Assembly (NCBI GenBank): GCA_015665455.1
Contig: JADFAD010000006.1
Span: 1-64,000 of the forward strand
Reading direction: 5' to 3'
DNA length: 64,000 nt
Origin: Oceanospirillaceae bacterium
GTDB taxonomy: Bacteria > Pseudomonadota > Gammaproteobacteria > Pseudomonadales > Litoribrevibacteraceae
Shown here piece by piece: positions 40,252 to 49,184 of the stretch. Every line of letters begins with the position of its first letter. The first letter of the stretch is position 1. The notes below the pieces were generated by a model. It did no database searches, was not told the origin of the DNA, and was given only the letters and a program-made list of their open reading frames with translations. Made by a program: the position numbers and the translations under genes.

Positions 40252-40890
40252 ATGTCCAATCACCAAGCCCAGCAAATTCTAGAAGAAATACTAACATTAC
40301 CAGAATTGGAAGAGGATGCTCTCGACTATATGGGCTGTCAGGGAGCATTAGCTGCTTTCGTTATAATGCCTAAAAACGTAGATACTAACGTAATTGCAGA
40401 TCACATTCTTGATGAGGCGGCACAAAACCTCAGTCAAGATAAACTAAATACTTTCGTCAAAGCAATTAATGTTCAGATGTCTGACTTCAAAATACAACTT
40501 GAAGGCGAAGAGAGCATTGAATTGTCTTGGATGAATGAAGATGAAGACGAAGACGCCCTAATTTCATGGGCATCAGGCTTTGTCGAAGTCGTTTTTGCCT
40601 ATGAAGATCAATGGCTAAGCAATAAATTCGAAGAAGACGCCATGCAATTGCTTATGCCAATCATCGCGCTCTCCGGAATATTAGAAGAAGAAACTGCAGA
40701 TATCACAAACAATGAACAACTGTTTAATCAGTGGATAGACGAAGTACCTGACCTACTCGTTGATCTCTTCTTGCTCTATCGAGTAATAGACGACAAAAAA
40801 GGGAACGATAAAGGGAAGTCATTTAAACCAGGAAACAGCAATCAGAAAAAAAGAGGATCACGAGGTAAGAAGCCGGCTAGCAAACGTTAG
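40252..40890 (+). CDS. YecA/YgfB (UPF0149) family protein
   Basis: A 212-residue acidic protein with the UPF0149 pattern: an early Gly-Cys-Gln-Gly-Ala-Leu loop (YMGCQGALAAFVIMP), EDALISWASGFVEVV in the middle and LLMPIIALSGILEEE. The C-terminal 35 residues are very basic (KKRGSRGKKPASKR), which could bind nucleic acid, and no SEC-C zinc motif follows. YgfB in Pseudomonas influences gene expression, but the role of this protein is unknown. A good AAGGCG site precedes the ATG. Confidence 0.75.
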   Translation: MSNHQAQQILEEILTLPELEEDALDYMGCQGALAAFVIMPKNVDTNVIADHILDEAAQNLSQDKLNTFVKAINVQMSDFKIQLEGEESIELSWMNEDEDEDALISWASGFVEVVFAYEDQWLSNKFEEDAMQLLMPIIALSGILEEETADITNNEQLFNQWIDEVPDLLVDLFLLYRVIDDKKGNDKGKSFKPGNSNQKKRGSRGKKPASKR

Positions 40891-40923
40891 GATCTAATTA
40901 CCCTTTATCTGAAAACAACTATA

Positions 40924-40966
40924 AAGGCTCAATTCAACCATCCGATTACAAGTTGAATCGAGCCTT
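40924..40966. terminator. Inverted repeat at the end of the HsbR-like gene
   Basis: AAGGCTCAATTCAAC (40924-40938) pairs with GTTGAATCGAGCCTT (40952-40966), with one mismatch. The right arm lies inside the last codons of the minus-strand gene. It is probably a shared terminator for the convergent YecA-like and HsbR-like genes. Confidence 0.6.
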
Positions 40967-42637
40967 GACCATAGCGCCACCTTTGGCAAATTCAACCGAT
41001 TCACATAAATAGCTTATTAACCCTAAACCGCGCCCGTGACTCAAAGAATCATTGTCTGGTCGGGAAGTCACCTCAGTAACATCAAACCCTTCGCCTGAAT
41101 CAGACAGCTCTATCTCTAGATAAGGTTGCCCCATCGAAGACCTTAGGTGCGTTACAATACGAATCCAGTTGGAAGTATTCAACTCAAGCATTCTTTCAGC
41201 CCTGAGCTGCTCATATTGATTCATACCATCAAAATAGTCTTTCAAACTTGAATCCAGCTTTAAAACACCGTGTTCAAGTGAATTGCTGTACATCTCATTG
41301 ACGACCAAACGTAGTAAATCTTTCCTTACCGCCTCACTAAAGAAAGGCTCAACCATAAGAATAATGGAATCCGTCATTCTTAAATCTGCTAACTGCTCGC
41401 CTTCAAAGTTCCATTCCATAGTACAAGGCGCTATTTTATGTTCAACGGCGTCTTCAACGACAGGCTCATCTTCCCACTCAACAAAATCGCATTTCAGCTC
41501 AACTAATGACACATCATCATGCTCTTGCTGAGCATCACAGAACGCTTTCCAGTGTTCTAATATACCGGCTAAACCACGATCACTGTTTTCTTCTAGTGCC
41601 TGAGACAAATTATCTAAACCGTACATTTCACCTTCAGGGGAAACGGCTTCAGTAATCCCATCAGTATATGCGTATAAAACGTCTCCGGACTCAACCGTAA
41701 TTAACTTTACGTCTTCTTCAAAGTCATTATCTTCCACCATACCCAACGGTAAATGCTGAGGCTCATGCTGAGTCAGACGATGTGAAGCTTCCGTCGAATT
41801 ATCTTGCCCTTGAGCTGATAACAGAAGCAAATCAGGTAATCCACCTTGCCATGCCGTTATCTGATTACCTGTTTTATTTATTTCGAGAACAGCAGCAGCA
41901 AAGAACATATGACTCGGTAAAATGGCAAATAGTTCGCGGTTAATTTCGCGAGCGATATCACTTACCGCTTCGCCTTTTGAGGCCAACTGAAAGAATATTT
42001 GAGACGTTGGAATCGCGCCAATCGCTGCAGGTAAACCGTGACCTGTGAAATCCCCTAGTAGCACATACAGACCGCCCGACGGACTTCGACTGTATAGAAA
42101 GAGATCACCACTAAATACAGATGCAGAAGATAAATAATGCCTAAGATTAGCACAGTGATTCGGGTTCTTTTCCATTACGTTGGCAAATACACGTTGAGCC
42201 ATCAATTGCTCTTGTTGAATACGCGTATTGTGAATAACTAAGGCATCATTCTTATCATTCAACTGGCGGTACAGCTCAGCAACTCTTCGATGCGCCCTAA
42301 TTTTTGCTTTTAGAATAACTTCATTAAAGGGCTTAGTAAGAAAATCTTCGCCATCGTCCAAACAACGAGATAAAGAATCCAAGTCAGTTTTAGCCGTCAG
42401 GAAGATAATAGGAATGTGCCGGCTTCCCGCTTGAACTTTAATCTTGCGAGCAGCTTCATAACCGTCCATCCCGGGCATCATAATGTCCATAAGGATCAGA
42501 TCAGGGTTTTCTTGTGTATATAACTGGATAGCCTGTTCACCATCCGAAGCCATACTGTATTGATACCCTTCATCTTCAAGAATAAAACTCAACAGCGTTC
42601 GATTAATCTCTTGATCATCGACGACCAACACTTTCAT
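40946..42637 (-). CDS. Response regulator with PP2C (SpoIIE-like) phosphatase and HATPase domains, HsbR-like
   Basis: A 563-residue three-domain protein. The N-terminal receiver (residues 1-120) has MKVLVVDDQEINRTLL and the phospho-Asp in LILMDIMMPGMDGYEA. The SpoIIE-type PP2C phosphatase (about 165-375) has LLGDFTGHGLPAAIGA and DVLYAYTDGITEAV. The C-terminal GHKL kinase (about 420-560) has LVVNEMYSNSLEHGV and ELSDSGEGFD. Pseudomonas HsbR has this plan and size and acts on the anti-sigma-factor antagonist HsbA, through dephosphorylation and phosphorylation. No STAS protein lies next to this gene. The ATG at 42637, five bases after GGAGG, is preferred to the ATG at 42649. Confidence 0.9.
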   Translation of the reverse strand: MKVLVVDDQEINRTLLSFILEDEGYQYSMASDGEQAIQLYTQENPDLILMDIMMPGMDGYEAARKIKVQAGSRHIPIIFLTAKTDLDSLSRCLDDGEDFLTKPFNEVILKAKIRAHRRVAELYRQLNDKNDALVIHNTRIQQEQLMAQRVFANVMEKNPNHCANLRHYLSSASVFSGDLFLYSRSPSGGLYVLLGDFTGHGLPAAIGAIPTSQIFFQLASKGEAVSDIAREINRELFAILPSHMFFAAAVLEINKTGNQITAWQGGLPDLLLLSAQGQDNSTEASHRLTQHEPQHLPLGMVEDNDFEEDVKLITVESGDVLYAYTDGITEAVSPEGEMYGLDNLSQALEENSDRGLAGILEHWKAFCDAQQEHDDVSLVELKCDFVEWEDEPVVEDAVEHKIAPCTMEWNFEGEQLADLRMTDSIILMVEPFFSEAVRKDLLRLVVNEMYSNSLEHGVLKLDSSLKDYFDGMNQYEQLRAERMLELNTSNWIRIVTHLRSSMGQPYLEIELSDSGEGFDVTEVTSRPDNDSLSHGRGLGLISYLCESVEFAKGGAMVKARFNL

Positions 42638-42830
42638 TCTTACCTCCATGTCATGCAGATGATTCTATTCTAATAATCCGAAAGAAATACAATTCACTGC
42701 CGCTATGGATTCATAGAACAGCAACGAATAGAACGACGAGTCGCCGTTCTCACGGCGTACTTCATTTCTTTGTGGTACACAGCATTAATCGACTTGTATT
42801 GTTTGTCAACTTCAATAAACTGGAAACTCT

Positions 42831-43259
42831 ATGACAGCTTTGGTGAGTAACTTGGAAAAAAGGAAACACCCAATTATCCATTGGACCTTACTGATTGTAG
42901 GTTGGTCTGCGGTAATACTCGGCGTTCTTGGTATCTTTCTTCCTCTGTTGCCTACAACACCTTTTTTATTATTGGCAGCTGCATGCTTCGCCAGAACGTC
43001 AGATAAATTCTATCAATGGCTGACTAAACACCCTCGCCTAGGTAAATATATATCGGCTTACTTAAATGGAAAAGGCATTCCATTAAAAGCTAAATGTTAT
43101 ACATCGGCATTAATGATTAGCATGATGACTCTGAGTGCCGTACTGGTTCAACCTCCGATTTGGGCCATCATATCCATGTACGTTATTGCTTTGTGTGTCT
43201 CGATTTACCTTTTCAAATTACCGACGTTAGAAATACCCACCTCTAAAAAGATAAAATAA
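42831..43259 (+). CDS. DUF454 (YbaN-like) inner-membrane protein
   Basis: A 142-residue membrane protein of the DUF454/YbaN family. Helix 1 (TLLIVGWSAVILGVLGIFLP) is followed by the family core LLPTTPFLLLAAACFARTS and HPRLGKYI, then by two more hydrophobic helices near the C-terminus. The function is unknown. It starts about 190 bases from the divergent HsbR-like gene, and the AT-rich gap contains no obvious operator. Confidence 0.87.
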   Translation: MTALVSNLEKRKHPIIHWTLLIVGWSAVILGVLGIFLPLLPTTPFLLLAAACFARTSDKFYQWLTKHPRLGKYISAYLNGKGIPLKAKCYTSALMISMMTLSAVLVQPPIWAIISMYVIALCVSIYLFKLPTLEIPTSKKIK

Positions 43260-43274
43260 GAAAACAATAATTCA

Positions 43275-45131
43275 TTAAATGGATTGCCTATCTCCGTATA
43301 GATTGGCGTATAAGCCTCTCATGTCCACAAGATGTTGATGCGAGCCTTCTTCACACAAGCGACCTTCATGAAACACAAAAATTCGATCTGCTTGCTTCAC
43401 CGCGCTTAATCGATGAGCAATAATAATTGTCGTTCTTTCTTTTAAGAAATCAGCCAGAGCTTCGTGAAGATTCGATTCTGTTTCTGTATCAAGTGCTGAA
43501 GTTGATTCATCAAGAATAACAACCTTAGGGTCACTGAGTGCCATTCTAGCGATTGCCAATCGTTGACGTTGACCTCCAGATAAACGAATACCATTACGCC
43601 CAACGATCGTTTCAAGTTGATCAGGTAACTCTCTTACAACATCGTCTAATTGAGCCACGGCAAGCGCATCCCATAAGTCTGACTCGGAGTGCTGATCACC
43701 CATTTCTAGGTTCTGACGTACAGAGGTGTTAAATAACGTAGGATTCTGGATCACAGTGCAGACATTTTGACGCACAGTAGGCCAACCTATTTGATCCACA
43801 GGAACCCGATCGTAACAAATTTGACCTGAAGCCAATGGATACATCCCTGTCAATAACTGCACCAATGTCGACTTCCCTCCGCCACTTGCACCAACAAATG
43901 CCACCGTTTCGCCGGGAGAAATATGCAATGAAACATTATTTAAAACCAGTTTCTCATCCAAATAACCAAAAGTTGCATTCTCGATTGAAACAGAAGCACT
44001 CGTAGCACCTTTTTCAAACGGGTTTTCTTTTTCTAATAATTGAGGCTCTAGCTGCATATCAAACGCTGAATTAATTCGCTGCAATGCGCCTTTGGCACTG
44101 AAATACGCATACTGCATGTTCAAAATTTCCTGAACAGGCGTCATCATGAACCACAGATAACCAAATACAGCGAACATCTGACCAATGGATAAGTCAGAAA
44201 AAACCACCATCAACATTGACAGCATTCGGAACAAATCAAACCCAATCAAGAACACGTTAAAGCTGAACCTTGATGCAGCATCACTTCGCCATTCAAACGT
44301 AATCGATCTATTTTTGACGGACTCCGCGAGTGTTTTTAATTTCTGGTGATAATAGGTTTCACGATTAATAATTCGTATTTGATGTACGGCATCAAGCGTT
44401 TCCGTTAACGCTTCCTGAAACGTCTCATAGGCTGAGTTTTCTCGCTTCTTTAACGTCTTTACCTTCTTACCCAGCAGCATGGTGCAATAAATAACGACCG
44501 GATTCAGAAACAAAATGAACAGCGCCAGAGGCCAATGCATCCAGAGTAAAATAATCGCGGTTCCTAGAATCGTTAAAACAGCGACCAACAATCGACTAAC
44601 GGACACGCTGACAAAACGATCAATGGTATCCAGATCCGTAACAAATCGGCTTGCAAGCCCGCCACTCCCAAGTAACTCATACTCTCTAATAGAAACTTTA
44701 CTTAACTGATTCAATAGCCTCACCCTCATCTGATAGATAAGGTCTTTAGATACAATCGTCAGCTGGCGGCTTTGCCAAACATTCAACAACATACTAGAAA
44801 CACGTAAAAGAATACTGAACAGCGTCATTGCTACGATGTAGCCGGCTGCCGAATGGACAGATGCAGGCAGTATTGACTGTAAAAAGTCGATGGCTTCAGC
44901 GGGCTTGTTTAATAAAACTTCATCCACCAGCACAGGAAGAAGCAAAGGCAAAGGCACTGCAATTATTGTTGCAACAATCGCAATCAAATGGGCATAAACC
45001 AATTCCTGACGATGCTTTAGTAATAATCGTTTAAAAAATGACGAGCTGAACTTACCCGTTACTCCGAAGAACTCAGAACCAAGGTTTTGATCCTCATTTG
45101 ACGTTTTAGAACCTAAAATACGATCTCTCAA
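43275..45131 (-). CDS. ABC-type exporter, fused permease and ATPase
   Basis: A 618-residue type I half-transporter. Six transmembrane helices lie at residues about 45-345. The ATPase follows, with Walker A GASGGGKSTLVQLL, Q-loop VCTVIQNPTLF, signature LSGGQRQRLAIARM and Walker B KVVILDESTSALDTE. It acts as a homodimer, exporting lipid, peptide or drug, but the substrate cannot be told. The first possible start is a TTG at 45131, just after a stop in frame, and no ATG occurs near the N-terminus, so the exact start is uncertain. Confidence 0.9.
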   Translation of the reverse strand: MRDRILGSKTSNEDQNLGSEFFGVTGKFSSSFFKRLLLKHRQELVYAHLIAIVATIIAVPLPLLLPVLVDEVLLNKPAEAIDFLQSILPASVHSAAGYIVAMTLFSILLRVSSMLLNVWQSRQLTIVSKDLIYQMRVRLLNQLSKVSIREYELLGSGGLASRFVTDLDTIDRFVSVSVSRLLVAVLTILGTAIILLWMHWPLALFILFLNPVVIYCTMLLGKKVKTLKKRENSAYETFQEALTETLDAVHQIRIINRETYYHQKLKTLAESVKNRSITFEWRSDAASRFSFNVFLIGFDLFRMLSMLMVVFSDLSIGQMFAVFGYLWFMMTPVQEILNMQYAYFSAKGALQRINSAFDMQLEPQLLEKENPFEKGATSASVSIENATFGYLDEKLVLNNVSLHISPGETVAFVGASGGGKSTLVQLLTGMYPLASGQICYDRVPVDQIGWPTVRQNVCTVIQNPTLFNTSVRQNLEMGDQHSESDLWDALAVAQLDDVVRELPDQLETIVGRNGIRLSGGQRQRLAIARMALSDPKVVILDESTSALDTETESNLHEALADFLKERTTIIIAHRLSAVKQADRIFVFHEGRLCEEGSHQHLVDMRGLYANLYGDRQSI

Positions 45132-45203
45132 AAATGGCTACTCTCAAGGTGGTCAGAGTTTGCATTATTACTAATTCTTTCGACTTAATCGACAACATTT
45201 CAT

Positions 45204-45641
45204 CTACACACCGATATCTTCATTCCAGAGCTCAGGGTGCTTATCAATAAAAGCAGCCATCATCGCGATACATGAAGAATCGTCTAAAACCTCAACCTCA
45301 ACGCCTTTCGAACGAAGAAGCGCCTCCTCTCCCATAAATGTCGTATTCTCAGCAATCACAACCTTTGGAATGCCATAAAGTAAGATAGTCCCCGTGCACA
45401 TTGAACATGGAGAAAGTGTCGTATACAAAACACATTCACGATAAACCAACGCCGATAACCGACCTGCATTCTCAAGAGCATCCATCTCACCATGTAAGAT
45501 CGCGCTCTTTTGCTGTATCCGTCGATTATGACCTTTACCCAGTACTCCCCCTTGATGCACTAAAACCGAGCCTATGGGTATTCCTCCTTCAGATAACCCA
45601 AGTTGCGCCTCATCATAAGCAATTTTCATAAATTTATTCAT
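45204..45641 (-). CDS. Cytosine deaminase of the fungal Fcy1 type (CDA fold)
   Basis: A 145-residue zinc deaminase. The zinc site is intact: LHGEMDALENAGRL (His and catalytic Glu) and TTLSPCSMCTGTILLYG (two Cys). The resemblance to yeast cytosine deaminase Fcy1 is unusually close through the whole length. It includes GGIPIGSVLVH, GKGHNRRIQ, IPKVVIAEN and the C-terminal lid WNEDIG, the last matching the Fcy1 substrate-gating tail (WFEDIG). It is therefore expected to convert cytosine to uracil rather than to be a tRNA adenosine or guanine deaminase. It is unrelated in fold to the usual bacterial CodA. A ribosome-binding site (AGGTGG) is close to the ATG. Confidence 0.82.
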   Translation of the reverse strand: MNKFMKIAYDEAQLGLSEGGIPIGSVLVHQGGVLGKGHNRRIQQKSAILHGEMDALENAGRLSALVYRECVLYTTLSPCSMCTGTILLYGIPKVVIAENTTFMGEEALLRSKGVEVEVLDDSSCIAMMAAFIDKHPELWNEDIGV

Positions 45642-45762
45642 GAACCACCTACGTCATTTTCTTGTCAAAGTTAGTAGATAAAGAGTAATTCAGCTCTTTA
45701 CATTTAACACCAAAAATCTGGACTACACTTAAAATCAGAGACTTAAGTTTGTTTAAAAGTAC

Positions 45763-45778
45763 TGGCATAACAAATGCT
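45763..45778 (+). promoter_or_regulatory. Sigma-54-type promoter of the prkA operon
   Basis: TGGCATAACAAATGCT has GG at -24 and GC at -12 with exact spacing, and matches the consensus TGGCAC-N5-TTGCT except at two positions. It lies about 110 bases before the prkA ATG. E. coli yeaGH, the same genes, is known to be transcribed by sigma-54 RNA polymerase. Confidence 0.7.
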
Positions 45779-45815
45779 AAATAAGATTATCGGGTGAGTT
45801 AAGAAAATTTAATTT

Positions 45816-45827
45816 ACCCAGCTGGGT
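45816..45827. promoter_or_regulatory. Perfect 12-bp palindrome in the prkA leader
   Basis: ACCCAGCTGGGT lies between the sigma-54-type promoter and the prkA start. It may be a protein-binding site or a small hairpin; function is not known. Confidence 0.4.
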
Positions 45828-45887
45828 GATTAGGAAGAATCACTTGAGCCTGACAAAGCTATATTGAATACCTACCCAGGAGGCCAT

Positions 45888-47810
45888 ATGAGCATATTCG
45901 ACAGGTATCAGGATCGTTACATCGCTAAGCAAGAAGATGAGCTTACACTCGAAGAATACATGCAGCTCTGCAAGCAAGACCCAACAACCTATGCGAACGC
46001 AGCAGAGCGTTTACTGATGGCGATTGGTGAACCTGAAATAATTGAAACATCAAAAGATCCACGGCAATCCAGAATATTTTCCAACAAGCTAATCAAACAA
46101 TACCCTGCGTTTAAAGATTTCTACGGTATGGAAGAAGCCATTGAGCACATCGTTGCTTATTTCAGGCATGCCGCTCAAGGATTAGAAGAAAGGAAACAAA
46201 TTCTTTATTTGCTTGGCCCGGTTGGTGGGGGGAAATCCTCTCTTGCTGAAAAGCTTAAAAGTTTAATTCAACAAGTGCCTTTTTATGCAATCAAAGATTC
46301 TCCTATACAAGAGTCACCTCTTGGCCTCTTCAACCCAGAAGAAGATGCCGCCATATTAGAAGAGGATTACGGTATTCCGCCTCGTTACCTACGCGGAATA
46401 ATGTCACCTTGGGCAGTAAAACGGCTTCATGAATTCGGCGGAGACATTTCTAAATTCAAAGTCATCAAGTTATACCCATCGATTCTTGATCAGACTGCAG
46501 TAGCCAAAACAGAACCCGGAGATGAAAACAACCAGGACATTTCCAGCTTGGTAGGTAAAGTGGATATTCGAAAGCTGGAAGACTTTTCTCAAGACGACTC
46601 CGATGCTTACAGTTTCTCAGGAGGCTTATGTCGTGCAAACCAAGGTATTCTTGAATTTGTCGAGATGTTCAAAGCACCAATTAAAGTACTACACCCATTA
46701 TTAACGGCCACTCAAGAAGGCAACTACAACGGAACAGAAGGTCTGAGTGCAATTCCTTTTGATGGCATCGTACTCGCCCACTCCAACGAATCCGAATGGC
46801 AAACGTTTAAAAACACAAAAACCAATGAAGCATTCATCGATCGTGTGTATATCGTCAAAGTACCATATTGCAAACGAGCAACAGAAGAAGTTCATATTTA
46901 TGAAAAGCTGCTAGAACACAGTTCTTTGAATAAAGCACCGTGTGCACCCGATACACTTAGAATGTTGGCTCAATTCTCAGTACTATCCCGACTGAGAGAA
47001 CCCGAAAATTCCAGCGTTTATTCCAAGATGCGCGTCTACGACGGTGAAAACCTTAAAGACACAGATCCGAAAGCCAAAAGCCATCAGGAATATAAAGATA
47101 CTGCTGGCGTCGATGAAGGCATGGACGGTTTATCCACCCGATTTGCGTTCAAGATTCTTTCCAAAGTATTTAACTTCGATCCAGAAGAAATTGCGGCTAA
47201 CCCGGTACACCTGCTTTATGTGCTTGAACAAGAAATTGAACAGCAACAATTTCCACCTGAAACACATGAACGACTTCTTAAATACGTTAAAGAATATTTG
47301 GCTCCGAAATACATTGATTACTTAGGCAAAGAAGTTCAAACCGCCTATTTAGAATCTTATTCAGAATATGGTCAAAATATCTTTGATCGATATGTGACCT
47401 ATGCTGACTTCTGGATACAAGATCAAGAATATCGAGATCCTGACACTGGAGACATCTTGGATCGTATCGCCATTAATGAAGAGCTGGAGAAAATAGAAAA
47501 ACCAGCGGGCATTGCAAACCCGAAAGACTTCAGAAATGAAATTGTTAACTTTGTTCTCAGAGCCAGAGCTAATAACGCAGGCAAGAATCCTAGCTGGTCC
47601 AGCTATGAGAAAATGCGTCTCGTCATTGAGAAAAAAATGTTCTCAAATACGGAAGATCTATTACCCGTTATTTCATTTAATGCGAAAGCGTCCAGTGATG
47701 ATCAGAAAAAACACAATGAGTTTGTGAAGCGAATGATTGACCGAGGCTATACCGACAAACAAGTCCGCTTACTTTGCGAGTGGTACATCCGAGTCCGTAA
47801 GTCACAGTAA
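45888..47810 (+). CDS. prkA: PrkA family serine protein kinase (YeaG)
   Basis: A 640-residue protein of the PrkA/YeaG family. The N-terminal AAA+ module has the P-loop LLGPVGGGKSSLAEKL near residue 100. The C-terminal PrkA kinase-like domain completes the full length. It begins SIFDRYQDRYIAKQEDELTLEEY. In enterobacteria YeaG takes part in nitrogen-starvation and stationary-phase responses. The ATG at 45888 follows AGGAGG ideally; the upstream in-frame codon at 45864 is rejected. It is the first gene of the prkA-yeaH-ycgB operon, with a sigma-54-type promoter upstream. Confidence 0.96.
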   Translation: MSIFDRYQDRYIAKQEDELTLEEYMQLCKQDPTTYANAAERLLMAIGEPEIIETSKDPRQSRIFSNKLIKQYPAFKDFYGMEEAIEHIVAYFRHAAQGLEERKQILYLLGPVGGGKSSLAEKLKSLIQQVPFYAIKDSPIQESPLGLFNPEEDAAILEEDYGIPPRYLRGIMSPWAVKRLHEFGGDISKFKVIKLYPSILDQTAVAKTEPGDENNQDISSLVGKVDIRKLEDFSQDDSDAYSFSGGLCRANQGILEFVEMFKAPIKVLHPLLTATQEGNYNGTEGLSAIPFDGIVLAHSNESEWQTFKNTKTNEAFIDRVYIVKVPYCKRATEEVHIYEKLLEHSSLNKAPCAPDTLRMLAQFSVLSRLREPENSSVYSKMRVYDGENLKDTDPKAKSHQEYKDTAGVDEGMDGLSTRFAFKILSKVFNFDPEEIAANPVHLLYVLEQEIEQQQFPPETHERLLKYVKEYLAPKYIDYLGKEVQTAYLESYSEYGQNIFDRYVTYADFWIQDQEYRDPDTGDILDRIAINEELEKIEKPAGIANPKDFRNEIVNFVLRARANNAGKNPSWSSYEKMRLVIEKKMFSNTEDLLPVISFNAKASSDDQKKHNEFVKRMIDRGYTDKQVRLLCEWYIRVRKSQ

Positions 47811-47828
47811 ATCTTTCACTGACAAAGT

Positions 47829-47862
47829 AACCACCAGGCAGCCCATCTGCAATCTGGTGGTT
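47829..47862 (+). other. Intercistronic hairpin between prkA and yeaH
   Basis: AACCACCAG and CTGGTGGTT form a perfect 9-bp outer stem, with an inner GCAG-CCCAT-CTGC stem inside it. No T-run follows, so it is more likely an mRNA processing or stability element than a full terminator. Confidence 0.6.
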
Positions 47863-47891
47863 GCCTGTGTCCAAAAAAGTTTGGAGGGCCT

Positions 47892-49184
47892 ATGACACAT
47901 ATCATAGACCGACGTTTGAATGGCAAAAATAAAAGCACTGTTAACCGACAGCGATTTCTTGATCGTTATAAAAAACACATTAAAGAAGCTGTAAATCAAA
48001 CCATCAAGCAACGCAGCATCCAGGACATGGAGCAAGGCACTGAAATTAGCCTGCCCAGTCGAGATGTCTCTGAACCCACCTTTCATCATGGCCCGGGAGG
48101 CGTGAACACTCGTGTTCATCCCGGAAATAAAGAATTTCACCAAGGCGATCAAATAGCTCGTCCGCCATCCGGCGGAAGTGGCGGCGGCTCTGGGGATGGC
48201 CAAGCCAGCAACCAAGGGGAAGGCATGGACGATTTCGTCTTCCAAATCAGTCAAGAAGAATTCCTTGACTATATGTTTGAAGACCTAGAACTCCCCAATT
48301 TAGTAAGAAAACAACTCAAAGACGCGACTAACTTTGAATACCACCGAGCCGGATTCACCAGTTCTGGTACACCCGACAAACTGAATGTGGTGAGATCCTT
48401 AAGGAATGCCCATGCTCGAAGAATCGCCTTAGGAGGAAAGAAGCGCAAGCGAGTAAAAGAAATTCTAGATCAGCTAGTAGATCTGGAAGAAGAACAAAGT
48501 GAATCCCAACAAGACAATACGAATGAAGTCATCCGAGCAGCCCTAATTCAAGAATTAGAAGAGTTGCGCCATCGATTAGGTAAACTGCCTTTCATTGACG
48601 ACTTTGATCTCCGTTATCACAATTTAATCAAAGTTCCTCTCCCCAGTACTCGAGCCGTTATGTTCTGTGTAATGGACGTCTCCGGCAGTATGACTCAGGC
48701 CATTAAAGACATTGCTAAGCGATTCTTTATCTTGTTGTTCCTATTTTTGAAGCGGAACTATAAACAAATCGATGTGGTGTTCATCCGTCACCACACCACT
48801 GCCCAAGAGGTGGATGAAGAAACTTTTTTCTACTCTCGAGAAACAGGCGGCACCATAGTATCCAGTGCATTAGAACTGACTGCAGAGGTAATAGAACAAA
48901 AATACAATCCGTCCGACTGGAACATCTATGTGGCACAAGCTTCAGACGGTGATAACTGGGATGATGACTCAATCAAGTGTGCAAAACTTTTGATGGAAAA
49001 AATTATGCCGCAAGTTCAATACTTTGCGTACGTCGAGATAGGTTCTCGGTTTCATCAAAACCTATGGGAAGAATACAAACAAGTGGCGGTTGCCTACCCT
49101 GATTTATTCGCCATGCAAGACCTAACCGACGCAGCTGATATCTATCCTGTATTCAGAGAACTATTTGAGAGGAAAGAGGCATGA
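47892..49184 (+). CDS. yeaH: YeaH (UPF0229) family von Willebrand-type protein
   Basis: A 430-residue UPF0229 protein. It starts [20 protein letters not shown], then has [18 protein letters not shown] and a low-complexity Gly/Ser linker ([11 protein letters not shown], about residues 98-110). The C-terminal half is a von Willebrand A-like domain with a MIDAS motif, [10 protein letters not shown]. It is always linked with prkA and spoVR genes; its biochemical role is not known. It lies 81 bases downstream of prkA, overlaps ycgB by 4 bases (ATGA), and has GGAGG before its ATG. Confidence 0.95.
   Translation: MTHIIDRRLNGKNKSTVNRQRFLDRYKKHIKEAVNQTIKQRSIQDMEQGTEISLPSRDVSEPTFHHGPGGVNTRVHPGNKEFHQGDQIARPPSGGSGGGSGDGQASNQGEGMDDFVFQISQEEFLDYMFEDLELPNLVRKQLKDATNFEYHRAGFTSSGTPDKLNVVRSLRNAHARRIALGGKKRKRVKEILDQLVDLEEEQSESQQDNTNEVIRAALIQELEELRHRLGKLPFIDDFDLRYHNLIKVPLPSTRAVMFCVMDVSGSMTQAIKDIAKRFFILLFLFLKRNYKQIDVVFIRHHTTAQEVDEETFFYSRETGGTIVSSALELTAEVIEQKYNPSDWNIYVAQASDGDNWDDDSIKCAKLLMEKIMPQVQYFAYVEIGSRFHQNLWEEYKQVAVAYPDLFAMQDLTDAADIYPVFRELFERKEA

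Noticed and set aside
47802-48254. 150-residue minus-strand reading frame over yeaH
   Set aside because: It is the antisense shadow of the yeaH start and the intercistronic hairpin.
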